Below, piece after piece: positions 16,024 through 23,799 of a stretch of DNA of 64,000 nucleotides. Below the pieces are notes generated by a model. That model made no database searches and had not been told where the DNA came from. It worked only from the letters and a program-made list of their open reading frames with translations. The stretch comes from Alicyclobacillus sp. ALC3 (GTDB taxonomy: Bacteria; Bacillota; Bacilli; Alicyclobacillales; Alicyclobacillaceae), in contig NZ_CP066784.1 of the NCBI RefSeq assembly GCF_028751195.1, positions 3,100,001-3,164,000 on the forward strand, read 5' to 3'. Every line of letters starts with the position of its first letter. Positions within the stretch are counted from its first letter, which is position 1. A program made the position numbers and the translations under genes.

Positions 16024-17988
16024 TCACAACCTCCCGAGCGCTTTCTCGGTCTCTAGGACTTCTGTGACCGGAATGTGGTGGTAGTAGTTAAACTCGAACG
16101 AACGCCACAGCATCAGACCGAGGACGCCGAGCAAGCCAATCACGACAAACACGTACCACTCAAAGACGAACCCGAATCCGGCGATGAACATGCAGACACC
16201 GATGAGGAACGGTCGGCCGGAGTTGTTCGGCATGTGAATCGGCCGAATCTCTGGTTCTACAAACTCTTCCTTCTGCTTGCCTTTCTTGATGTACCACCAC
16301 TCGTCGCGAGCGTGAATCAGTGGAGTGCGCGCGAAGTTATACTCTGGCGCCGGGGAAGGCAGAGACCACTCGAGCGTGCGGCCGTCCCATGGGTCGGACA
16401 TGTTTTCGCGCGGCGCAAAGCGGATGCTGTAGAGTACTTGGTAGACAAGGTACAAGAAGCCGACGCCCATCATGAAGCCGCCAATGGTGGAGATGAAGTT
16501 CGGGATCCACCAGCCGAGACCGGACGGGTATGTGTACATGCGGCGTGTCATGCCCATCAGACCGAGCAGGAACTGTGGCAGGAAGCAGACGTTAAAGCCA
16601 ATGACCCACCACCAGAACACTTTTCGTCCAATCTTTTCGTCGAGTTGGAAACCGAACATCTTCGGCCACCAGTAGTAGAGTCCGGCGAACATGCCAAAGA
16701 CCGTACCGCCGACCAGCGTGTAGTGGAAGTGGGCGACGAGGAAGTAGCTGTTGTGGAACTGATAGTCCGCTGGTGCAACAGCTAACATGACGCCCGTCAC
16801 ACCACCGCCAAGGACAAACGACGGGATGAACGCTGACGTCCACATCATCGGCAGGGTGAAGCGGATGCGACCTTTATACATCGTCGACAGCCAGTTGAAG
16901 ACCTTGACGCCGGTCGGGATGGCGATGGCCATTGTCGAGATCCCGAAGAACGAGTTCACCGCGGCTCCAGCGCCCATTGTGAAGAAGTGGTGGACCCAGA
17001 CGCCAAAGCTGAGGAATGTAATCGCGACCATCGAAGCGACCATGGCTGAATAGCCAAACAGACGCTTGCTGGTAAAGGTGCTGACGACTTCGGAGAAAAT
17101 ACCGAACGCGGGCAGAATAACGATGTACACCTCCGGATGTCCCCAAATCCAGAACTCGTTGATGTACATCATCGGCATACCGCCGCCGGTAGACGTGAAG
17201 AAGTGAGCACCTGCTATTCGGTCGATGAGCAACTGCCCGAGTACGACAGTAAGGGCAGGGAACGCAAAGACGATGAGAGCAGAGGTGATGAGGATGGACC
17301 ACACGAACATCGGCATCTTCATCAGCGTCATGCCAGGCGCACGCATCTTGAGGATGGTGACGAGGAAGTTGACGCCCGTCGCAATGGTACCGATACCGGC
17401 AATCTGCAGACCCATGATGTAGTAGTTTTCGCCGGGGCCCGGGCTAAACAGGTTTTCTACGTAGGGTGGATAGGATGTCCAGCCGCCGTCCGGCGAGCCA
17501 CCGAAGACGAACGACAGGTTGAACAGCATGGCCCCCATGAAGAACAGCCAGAACGAGATCGCGTTGACATACGGGAACGCGACGTCGCGTGCGCCAATCA
17601 TCAGCGGAACCGCGACGTTCATGAGGCCGATGATGAACGGCATGGCCATGAACAGAATCATGATTGTACCGTGCGTTGTGAAAATTTCATCGTAGTGCTG
17701 GGCTGTCAGGAAGTGTTCGTTTGGGAACGCCAACTGACTGCGCATCAACAGAGCGTCGGTCCCGCCGCGGAACAGCATCAAGAGCGCAGCGATGATGTAC
17801 ATGATACCGATTTTTTTGTGGTCTACCGTAGTCAGCCACTCTGTCCACAGCCACTTCCACTTTTTAAAGTAGGTCAGCACGGCGAGAATGCCGATGGACG
17901 TGAACCCGATGAGGACATCGGAGATCCAGATGAGCGGCCCTTCTTTCCACATCAGGAAAGTATCTGCGAAGTGCATAAACTGGCTCAT
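16024..17988 (-). CDS. qoxB: Quinol oxidase aa3-600 subunit I
   Basis: This 654-residue catalytic subunit holds the low-spin heme and the heme-CuB oxygen-reducing centre and couples quinol oxidation to proton pumping. Diagnostic features are the His-Tyr crosslink motif WGHPEVYIVILPAFG, the CuB pair in WVHHFFTMG, HFHYTLVGG carrying the two axial heme histidines, and an early THGTIMI heme ligand. The N- and C-terminal extensions beyond the twelve-helix core (including a leading WISDVLIGF helix) match the QoxB/CyoB class rather than cytochrome c oxidases. The ATG at 17988 overlaps the qoxA stop by one base (TGATG); a GTG at 17991 is an alternative. Confidence 0.97.
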   Translation of the reverse strand: MSQFMHFADTFLMWKEGPLIWISDVLIGFTSIGILAVLTYFKKWKWLWTEWLTTVDHKKIGIMYIIAALLMLFRGGTDALLMRSQLAFPNEHFLTAQHYDEIFTTHGTIMILFMAMPFIIGLMNVAVPLMIGARDVAFPYVNAISFWLFFMGAMLFNLSFVFGGSPDGGWTSYPPYVENLFSPGPGENYYIMGLQIAGIGTIATGVNFLVTILKMRAPGMTLMKMPMFVWSILITSALIVFAFPALTVVLGQLLIDRIAGAHFFTSTGGGMPMMYINEFWIWGHPEVYIVILPAFGIFSEVVSTFTSKRLFGYSAMVASMVAITFLSFGVWVHHFFTMGAGAAVNSFFGISTMAIAIPTGVKVFNWLSTMYKGRIRFTLPMMWTSAFIPSFVLGGGVTGVMLAVAPADYQFHNSYFLVAHFHYTLVGGTVFGMFAGLYYWWPKMFGFQLDEKIGRKVFWWWVIGFNVCFLPQFLLGLMGMTRRMYTYPSGLGWWIPNFISTIGGFMMGVGFLYLVYQVLYSIRFAPRENMSDPWDGRTLEWSLPSPAPEYNFARTPLIHARDEWWYIKKGKQKEEFVEPEIRPIHMPNNSGRPFLIGVCMFIAGFGFVFEWYVFVVIGLLGVLGLMLWRSFEFNYYHHIPVTEVLETEKALGRL

Positions 17989-18944
17989 CACGACTGACTC
18001 CCCCCTTTACCTGAGCCGACACTGCTTGGTACGGGCATACCTTTGGACATACCCGGCATTGCGGTCATGTTCTTGGAACCGTTGTAGCTGTTCGGATTGA
18101 TGAAGCCCGAGAAGTTCATGGTTCCGACTGAACTTGGTTTCAGCAGCTTTTTGTACTCACTAGTCGTCAGATGTGGCGACTGGTTCTTGATGTTTTGCAC
18201 CCACTTTTGGAAGTCTGGTCCTGTTTTCGAGACGACTTTGAAAGTCATGTGCGCGAAGCCTGTGCCAGAGTATTGTGCGCTGCGTCCGAGGTAAGTCCCT
18301 GGTTGATTGGCTTGCAGCCAAAGGCCCAGGTCTTCGCCTGGCATGTCCATCTCCATGCCTCCGAGGGACGGGACCCAGAAGGAGTTCATGGGACCGATGG
18401 CTGTCAACTGAAAGTCGATCGGCTCACCGGCTGGAATTGCGAGGTAGTTGACTGTTTCGATGCCGTATTGCGGATAGGCGAACAGCCACTTCCACTGAGC
18501 AGACGCCACGTAGATCACGACCGGCTTTTTCGTCGTGTTTGTCGACGTGTTTGTCGACGTGTTTGTCGTCGCGGCAGACGCGCTCGGTGGTTTCAGCAGC
18601 CTGAACGTGACGATCACGGTTGGAATGGCGATGGCCACCACAATGATGATCGGAATGACCGTCCAGATCGTCTCGAGCAGTGTGTTGCCGTCGGTCTCCG
18701 GCGGAACGTAGTCTGCGTTCTCGGGCGTCGCCCGGTACTTCACCATGATCCACGCGAAGATTGCAAATACGACGATTGCAACACCTGCCATGAGGATGAA
18801 TGGAAAGACAATAAGATTGAGTTCTTCGTGTCCGACCGGCCCCTTCGGTTGCAAGACTGGGACATTGACACCACACCCAGTGAGCAGCACAACGAGCGCG
18901 CCTGCGGCCGCGACCGTTTTCAACCATCGGCTGGCTGAACGCAT
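17988..18944 (-). CDS. qoxA: Quinol oxidase aa3-600 subunit II (no CuA site)
   Basis: This 318-residue lipoprotein has a signal peptide ending in LLTGC (Cys24), two membrane helices (about 43-70 and 90-115) and an extracellular cupredoxin domain. The region that would bind CuA in cytochrome c oxidases reads RSAQYSGTGFAHM (221-233): both cysteines are serine and the histidine is phenylalanine. The enzyme should therefore take electrons from quinol, not cytochrome c. A Thr/Asn/Ser repeat (about 125-138), encoded by a 12-base DNA repeat near 18535, links the second helix to the cupredoxin domain. A GGGGGGAA site precedes the ATG. First gene of qoxABCD, divergent from ctaA. Confidence 0.96.
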   Translation of the reverse strand: MRSASRWLKTVAAAGALVVLLTGCGVNVPVLQPKGPVGHEELNLIVFPFILMAGVAIVVFAIFAWIMVKYRATPENADYVPPETDGNTLLETIWTVIPIIIVVAIAIPTVIVTFRLLKPPSASAATTNTSTNTSTNTTKKPVVIYVASAQWKWLFAYPQYGIETVNYLAIPAGEPIDFQLTAIGPMNSFWVPSLGGMEMDMPGEDLGLWLQANQPGTYLGRSAQYSGTGFAHMTFKVVSKTGPDFQKWVQNIKNQSPHLTTSEYKKLLKPSSVGTMNFSGFINPNSYNGSKNMTAMPGMSKGMPVPSSVGSGKGGSQS

Positions 18945-19248
18945 AGATTCCCCCCCTGTTCTGTTGGAAGTTGCGGAACCCTCTTGACACTTGTCTGTCG
19001 GCTACCGCAAATGTGTACCTCAACCAACCAGAATGGTATCAGTGGGATGGCCTATATTTGTAGGTTTTTATACGCTGTTCATGAATCTCTCACACAGCTG
19101 CGATAAAGTTGACAAGAATCCGCAACACTCTGTTCACAATTGCCCCTTAGACTGTCGTAGACAACGCCGTGGAAGGATTTTCGTTGGATCTATCACGCGG
19201 AATGTCGTACTCTAGAGGCGACTGTTTGTACACAAAGGAGTGGCACCA
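18945..19248. promoter_or_regulatory. Divergent control region qoxA / ctaA
   Basis: This 304-base region separates the divergent quinol oxidase operon and heme A synthase gene and must hold both promoters. I see a TTGACA near 19108 facing ctaA but no -10 at convincing spacing. No riboswitch-like structure was recognised. Co-location suggests coordinated control, since oxidase subunit I needs heme A; this is inference. Confidence 0.4.
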
Positions 19249-20271
19249 ATGCCGACTTTTCCCCAGCGACCGTGGCTCTACCGGTCGACCATCATATTGG
19301 CCGTATTGACGCTGATTACATTTCTGGCGGTCAACACGATTGGCTTTGTCGATACGGAAACCGGGTCTCAGTTCGGCTGTGGGCATCAGTGGCCGCTGTG
19401 TAACGGGGCTGTAATCCCTCAGCACTGGGGGGTTAAAACGATTATTGAATTCAGTCACCGCGGTTTGGTGGCCTTGGCGACGATTTTGCTGCTGGCACTC
19501 TGTGCAATGGTGTGGGTGCAGTATCGCAAGTGGATTGAAGTCAAAGTCTTGATCGGATTTGCCATCGGGTTTGTCTTTCTGGAAGCAGCACTGGGCGCGC
19601 TAGGCGTCATCTTTGGCGACCAACCGATTGAGTTGGCGTTCCATTTCGGTGTGTCGCTCGTTGCTTTCAACGCGATTCTGCTGTTGACGCTCATTATCCG
19701 CTACATTCGCAGAAGCATTGAGCGCAACCCAGATGCTCCGTCGCTGCGTGGTGAGACGCCGCGCAAGTTGCGGGTGTGGACATGGGTGGCAGTCGTCTAC
19801 ACCTATGTGGCGATGTACATCGGAGCGTACGTTGCAAGCACAGGCGATGGACACTTGTTCCGTGGGTGGCCGATACCGCTGGAGAGCCCGTCTGTGGGAC
19901 CTGCATTTGCCGTGGACTGGTTACACAGGTCGGTGGCTCTTGGGCTGCTCGTACTGTCGATTTATCTGGCCATTCTTGCCGGACGTATTCGTACACGCCG
20001 CCCGGACCTGTTCTTTGGTAGTTTGACGCTCGTCGTATTGGTCTGCATTCAGGCCTTGAGTGGAGCACTTCTGTTGGCAACGAACTTTACGCTGTTTTCG
20101 TTCTTGATCCACGTCACCGTCGTGACCTTCCTGTTTGCTGCCGTCTGCTATCTGGCGATGCAGGCGCTGCCGGAACCGACACGCCGCTGGAACGCCGGAG
20201 GCGGTTCGCGTTCGAACGGGACAGGTTACTCAACCCCAGGGAAGGGTCAGACGGGACACGCGGGGAACTGA
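19249..20271 (+). CDS. ctaA: Heme A synthase
   Basis: This 340-residue integral membrane enzyme oxidises the C8 methyl of heme O to give heme A, the cofactor of the neighbouring aa3-600 quinol oxidase. Eight predicted spans form two similar four-helix halves. Each half has the expected histidines: EFSHRGLVAL and FHFGVSLVAF in the first, DWLHRSVALG and FLIHVTVVTF in the second. The extracellular GCGHQWPLCNG loop contains the Cys pair found in Bacillus-type CtaA. The ATG at 19249 has AAAGGAG nine bases upstream; a GTG at 19240 is too close to that site. No ctaB was seen in the window. Confidence 0.95.
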   Translation: MPTFPQRPWLYRSTIILAVLTLITFLAVNTIGFVDTETGSQFGCGHQWPLCNGAVIPQHWGVKTIIEFSHRGLVALATILLLALCAMVWVQYRKWIEVKVLIGFAIGFVFLEAALGALGVIFGDQPIELAFHFGVSLVAFNAILLLTLIIRYIRRSIERNPDAPSLRGETPRKLRVWTWVAVVYTYVAMYIGAYVASTGDGHLFRGWPIPLESPSVGPAFAVDWLHRSVALGLLVLSIYLAILAGRIRTRRPDLFFGSLTLVVLVCIQALSGALLLATNFTLFSFLIHVTVVTFLFAAVCYLAMQALPEPTRRWNAGGGSRSNGTGYSTPGKGQTGHAGN

Positions 20272-20336
20272 ACACTTGGGTTCTCCGCCCTTGTTTTTTA
20301 GGGTAATTTGTCTAAATAATCACGATTGCATCACTA

Positions 20337-20365
20337 TTGCCAAACAGCGGCTCGCGCGATACAAT
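20337..20365 (+). promoter_or_regulatory. Sigma-A-type promoter for hom
   Basis: TTGCCA (20337-20342) and TACAAT (20360-20365) are separated by exactly 17 bases. They lie 105 bases upstream of the homoserine dehydrogenase start. This is a near-consensus vegetative promoter; the leader contains no recognised riboswitch. Confidence 0.6.
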
Positions 20366-20470
20366 GTCCAACTATCGGATTCACGTGGACTCATACCAGA
20401 CGGCGATGCGCGCGCCAATCCAAAGAGCAAAGTAGAGAGAAAGAGCCGAGAGACGGGAGTGGAGTAAGGA

Positions 20471-21820
20471 ATGGATGTCGTAATGGGACTGCTGGGTTGT
20501 GGGACCGTGGGTGCTGGGGTTGTCGAACTGACAAGGCGTCGGGCGGAGCGGATTGAAGAAATGACGGGAACTCGACCCGTAATCAAGAAGATTCTCGTGC
20601 GCGACACCACCAAACCGCGCGGCGTGCGTCTGCACGGCGAGGTGTTGACTGACCGACCTGAGGATGTACTTGATGATCCTACAGTGGGCCTGGTGATCGA
20701 GACGATTGGCGGGATTGAACCTGCCAGAAGTTTTATCTTGCGCGCCATTGCCGCAGGCAAGCATGTTGTGACAGCGAACAAGGACCTGATGGCGCTGCAC
20801 GGCGAGGAGATTCTTGACGCCGCGGAATCTGCGCACGTCGAAGTGTTTTATGAGGCTGCCGTCGGCGGCGCGATTCCACTAATCCGGCCGCTCAAGGGGT
20901 GCTTGACCTCTAATGAGATCACGGACCTCAAAGGCATCATCAATGGTACCACGAACTACATTGTGTCCAAGATGACCGAGACCGGTGCGGATTTTGAAGC
21001 CGTGCTCGCCGAGGCTCAGGCCCTTGGGTATGCAGAGAGCGACCCGACGAGCGATGTCGATGGCCTTGACGCGGCTCGCAAATTGACCATCTTAGCGTCG
21101 ATCGCGTTTCACACCCGCGTCAACTTGGCAGACGTGTCCGTTCGCGGCATACGCTCCATCACGGCAGCCGATGTCGCGTACGCGAAGGAACTCAACTGCG
21201 TGATCAAACTGTTGGCGGTTGGACGTGAACGCGACGGAGTCCTCCAGTTGGAAGTGCGGCCGTCTCTCGTGCCTTTGGCGCATCCACTCGCAGCGGTGTC
21301 GGACGCATTTAACGCGTTGTTTGTGCGCGGGGATGCCGCGGGTGACCTCATGTTCTTTGGCCGTGGCGCTGGCTGCATGCCGACCGCGAGTGCTGTTGTG
21401 GGCGACGTCATCGAAGTCTTGCAGAACATGCGGATGGGGATCTCCGAAACAGTTGGCGCAACCCGGTTGCCGAGAAAGGTCGTTGCCACCAACCAAGGCC
21501 CGGAAGGCCGTTACTACATCCGACTGACCGCGAAGGACCGTCCCGGCGTGTTTGCACAAGTCGCGGGGGTGTTCGGAGACGCTGGAGTGAGCATGGAGAG
21601 TGTGTTGCAGCGGCGGTTAGCCGATCAAGACGCACAGATTGTCGTCGTCACGCACAGCGTCCGGCAAGCCGAACTGACAGCTGCTGCCGACCGACTGGCT
21701 TTGCTGGAAGCTGTTGCTGCAGTGGATAACGTTTTGCCGGTTGAAGAGATGGATGCCGACGGTCCCGTGATGGACGACATCATGGATGACCTTGCGGCCC
21801 CTACGGCGAGCTTGTCGTAA
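20471..21820 (+). CDS. hom: Homoserine dehydrogenase
   Basis: This 449-residue NAD(P)-dependent enzyme converts aspartate semialdehyde to homoserine, the branch point to threonine and methionine. A Rossmann domain opens with GLLGCGTVGAGVVEL. The catalytic domain carries KGIINGTTNYIVSKM and GYAESDPTSDVDGLDAARK with the conserved lysine and acidic residues. A C-terminal ACT domain (about 350-430, beginning YYIRLTAKDRPGVFAQVAG) is the usual site of threonine feedback. Length is typical. The ATG follows TAAGGAA. The usual thrC and thrB partners are not adjacent; ccdA follows instead. Confidence 0.96.
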   Translation: MDVVMGLLGCGTVGAGVVELTRRRAERIEEMTGTRPVIKKILVRDTTKPRGVRLHGEVLTDRPEDVLDDPTVGLVIETIGGIEPARSFILRAIAAGKHVVTANKDLMALHGEEILDAAESAHVEVFYEAAVGGAIPLIRPLKGCLTSNEITDLKGIINGTTNYIVSKMTETGADFEAVLAEAQALGYAESDPTSDVDGLDAARKLTILASIAFHTRVNLADVSVRGIRSITAADVAYAKELNCVIKLLAVGRERDGVLQLEVRPSLVPLAHPLAAVSDAFNALFVRGDAAGDLMFFGRGAGCMPTASAVVGDVIEVLQNMRMGISETVGATRLPRKVVATNQGPEGRYYIRLTAKDRPGVFAQVAGVFGDAGVSMESVLQRRLADQDAQIVVVTHSVRQAELTAAADRLALLEAVAAVDNVLPVEEMDADGPVMDDIMDDLAAPTASLS

Positions 21821-21865
21821 TCGCTCGGTTGCGTGTACCATGGTGAAGACTGGGGGGGCGCGTCT

Positions 21866-22615
21866 ATGCCATCGGTATCGGTTTGGCTAGCCTTTGCGGC
21901 CGGCCTGCTTTCTTTCGTTTCACCTTGCACACTGCCGATGTTTCCGTCCTATCTCGGGTACATCACGGGTGTGTCGTTCCAGCAACTATCCGGCACTGGG
22001 CAGGCTGCAGTCGTTGGAGCTCCCGTAGGCCCGCCGCCAGGAGCACGCTCAAAGGCGTTCCTGCACGCGCTGTTCTTCTCGATTGGACTGAGCGTATTGT
22101 TCGTGGCGCTCGGCCTTGTGTCGACCACAATTGGCCGCTTCTTCGTGGAGTACAAATCGACTGTGCGGCTGGTCGCAGGCGTCGTCATCGTCGTGATGGG
22201 GTTGTTCATGGCAGGGGCGATTCGCAGTTCGTGGTTGCTGCGTGAACGCCGATTCCGGCTGCCGCAGGCAAAACCGCTCGGTTACTTCGGGTCGGTGCTG
22301 GTCGGCATTGGCTTCGCCGCTGGCTGGACACCTTGTGTGGGGCCGATTCTGTCCACAGTACTGATGATGACCGCTGCGAATCCTAGCGTCGGTACTTGGT
22401 ACATGGTGGTCTACGCACTCGGATTTTCTGTGCCGTTTCTGGTCTTCGCTGTTACCTTGACATCCTTGCGTCCGATTTTGCGTTACACGGAACGCATTGC
22501 CAAGGCTGGCGGTTGGCTGATGGTTGTGATGGGGATATTGCTTGTCTCAGACAAGCTAACTTGGATCACGGTGTGGATCGAACGGTCGACGGGCTTCACG
22601 GGCATCGGTCTGTAA
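21866..22615 (+). CDS. ccdA: Cytochrome c biogenesis / thiol-disulfide transporter CcdA
   Basis: This 249-residue protein has six predicted spans and moves reducing equivalents from cytosolic thioredoxin to extracytoplasmic thiol proteins, used in cytochrome c maturation and spore coat or cortex work in Bacillota. Both redox-active cysteines are present in their helix motifs: LLSFVSPCTLPMFPSYL (Cys21) and AAGWTPCVGPILS. I start at the ATG at 21866 behind a G-rich site; the frame is open to 21833. Its 3' end overlaps the convergent GNAT gene by 20 bases. It follows hom by 45 bases with no obvious functional link. Confidence 0.92.
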   Translation: MPSVSVWLAFAAGLLSFVSPCTLPMFPSYLGYITGVSFQQLSGTGQAAVVGAPVGPPPGARSKAFLHALFFSIGLSVLFVALGLVSTTIGRFFVEYKSTVRLVAGVVIVVMGLFMAGAIRSSWLLRERRFRLPQAKPLGYFGSVLVGIGFAAGWTPCVGPILSTVLMMTAANPSVGTWYMVVYALGFSVPFLVFAVTLTSLRPILRYTERIAKAGGWLMVVMGILLVSDKLTWITVWIERSTGFTGIGL

Positions 22616-23204
22616 GCGGCATATGAAGTGAGCTTCGGAGATAGGCTGCTCGATCAATCGCGATGGCGATTGCGGGTTGGCCTGTTTCCCATGCCCGGCG
22701 GCGGAGGATAGCGCGAAAGTACTTTGTCGTGAGCGCATCTCGACTGTCTTCTTCGACCCACGGCAGGGGCATCCGCAAGAGCGACGCTCTGGCTCTGGTG
22801 TTGTCCGGGTGGAGCAGAAACAGGCACCACTCTGGAATCGGAAGGACATGGCCGGAAAACGCGAAGTCGAGCAGGGCCACTTTCACCTCTTGGTTGAGAC
22901 CACGTCCCCGGGCTGCGGTGAGAAGCCAAGTTCCACACTCGATTGTGGAAGGTTCAGCCTGAACAGCGGGATCGACTGCTTGCAGCGTACACAGTCCGAC
23001 CAACTCGCCATTCACCGCCACTGCGCGCGCGCAACCCCAGGCAAGCACTTCCGCCGCTGCTAATTCACTCTGTCTCGTCTGCCACAGAGCGCCGGTCCGG
23101 TCAAACGGCCAATCCGTGCTTTGTTGACCTGCCTCCCACAACCGGAACGCTGTTGATGGATCAAGTTTCTTGAGTGTGACGGATGCACGTTCGTTCACAG
23201 TCAT
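22596..23204 (-). CDS. GNAT-family acetyltransferase (RimJ/RimL-like)
   Basis: This 202-residue protein has a GNAT fold as judged by the central strand VAVNGELVGLCTLQAV, followed by IECGTWLLTAARGRGLNQEVKVALLDFAF, which contains the acetyl-CoA-binding R/Q-x-x-G-x-G/A-type loop (ARGRGLN). It also has the LHPDNTRARASLLRMPL segment, in which an Asn precedes the ligand-binding helix in RimJ/RimL-like enzymes. The acceptor is unknown. The ATG at 23204 is chosen over the upstream frame to 23291, which has no ribosome-binding site; a GTG six bases later is also possible. Convergent with, and overlapping, ccdA. Confidence 0.72.
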   Translation of the reverse strand: MTVNERASVTLKKLDPSTAFRLWEAGQQSTDWPFDRTGALWQTRQSELAAAEVLAWGCARAVAVNGELVGLCTLQAVDPAVQAEPSTIECGTWLLTAARGRGLNQEVKVALLDFAFSGHVLPIPEWCLFLLHPDNTRARASLLRMPLPWVEEDSRDALTTKYFRAILRRRAWETGQPAIAIAIDRAAYLRSSLHMPLTDRCP

Positions 23205-23380
23205 CACCTTCTCACGTGTCTTGCAAGTGTGTGTCTTCATGATGACGCACTGGCGCACTCTCTGCAATCTCACTTGATACGGTCTCTCCATCCGCTTTGC
23301 TATACTAGATGAAGTGACACCTTGTCAGACGAAACTGATATGTCGGGCGCTCAGGAGTTTGCGGAAGGCGAGGAGACGAC

Positions 23381-23569
23381 ATGGAAACCAGAGAGCAAGT
23401 AGCTTTTGACGATGCGCTGCGGCAGATGCAACGGGCACTGTCACACCGGTTAAAAAGCCTCGAGGCAGAACGAAGCGAGCTAGCCGATGAGACCGAGCGG
23501 AAAGAGTTGACGCTACGTATCGAGGAAGTCGAACACATGCTTGATGTACTGAAAACCCTCCACCGATAG
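23381..23569 (+). CDS. 62-residue coiled-coil protein, unknown
   Basis: The ATG is preceded by GCGAGGAGACGAC at proper spacing, and the codon use fits its neighbours. The protein is very charged (Glu, Arg, Lys) and predicted to be almost wholly helical, with heptad-like leucines in LKSLEAERSELADETERKEL and in the C-terminal VEHMLDVLKTLHR. It therefore probably forms a coiled coil. I know no named family. It stands alone between the GNAT gene and the paaK leader, with its own upstream TATACTA-like -10 near 23301. Confidence 0.55.
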   Translation: METREQVAFDDALRQMQRALSHRLKSLEAERSELADETERKELTLRIEEVEHMLDVLKTLHR

Positions 23570-23694
23570 ACTGCCTAGGACCGTCGTCTGGTCCCTGACG
23601 CGTAGGAGGTGGTCCGCGCGCGTGTGGCAGAATGAAGATTCATAGGATTTCAGCCGTCGATCATATAAGATAGAGACATCGCGATTCGGTGCGA

Positions 23695-23775
23695 GTCTGC
23701 CGGTTGGACGGGCTGTAACGGCCTGTTCAGCCGAGTCAAGCGGGCGGGCTGACCGCTTCACTCCGGCAGACACGA
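23695..23775 (+). promoter_or_regulatory. Structured leader of paaK operon (three-way junction)
   Basis: The untranslated region can fold into a closed three-way junction. The outer stem has perfect arms GTCTGCCGG (from about 23695) and CCGGCAGAC (ending about 23771). It encloses one hairpin with GGGCTG/CAGCC extended by TTGGAC/GTCAA, and a second with arms AAGCGG/CCGCTT. The structure ends about 15 bases before the GAGGAGG site of paaK. It matches no riboswitch I can name; a GGTGCGAGTC...CTGTAAC stretch faintly recalls cobalamin aptamers but the diagnostic boxes are missing. Confidence 0.45.
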
Positions 23776-23799
23776 GGATGGGGTGAGGAGGAACCTGCT

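Noticed and set aside
23650..23790. Cobalamin riboswitch upstream of paaK
   Set aside because: GGTGCGAGTC and CTGTAAC recall parts of the aptamer, but the conserved B12 box, the GGGAA junction and the 5' half are missing. I report only an unnamed structured leader.
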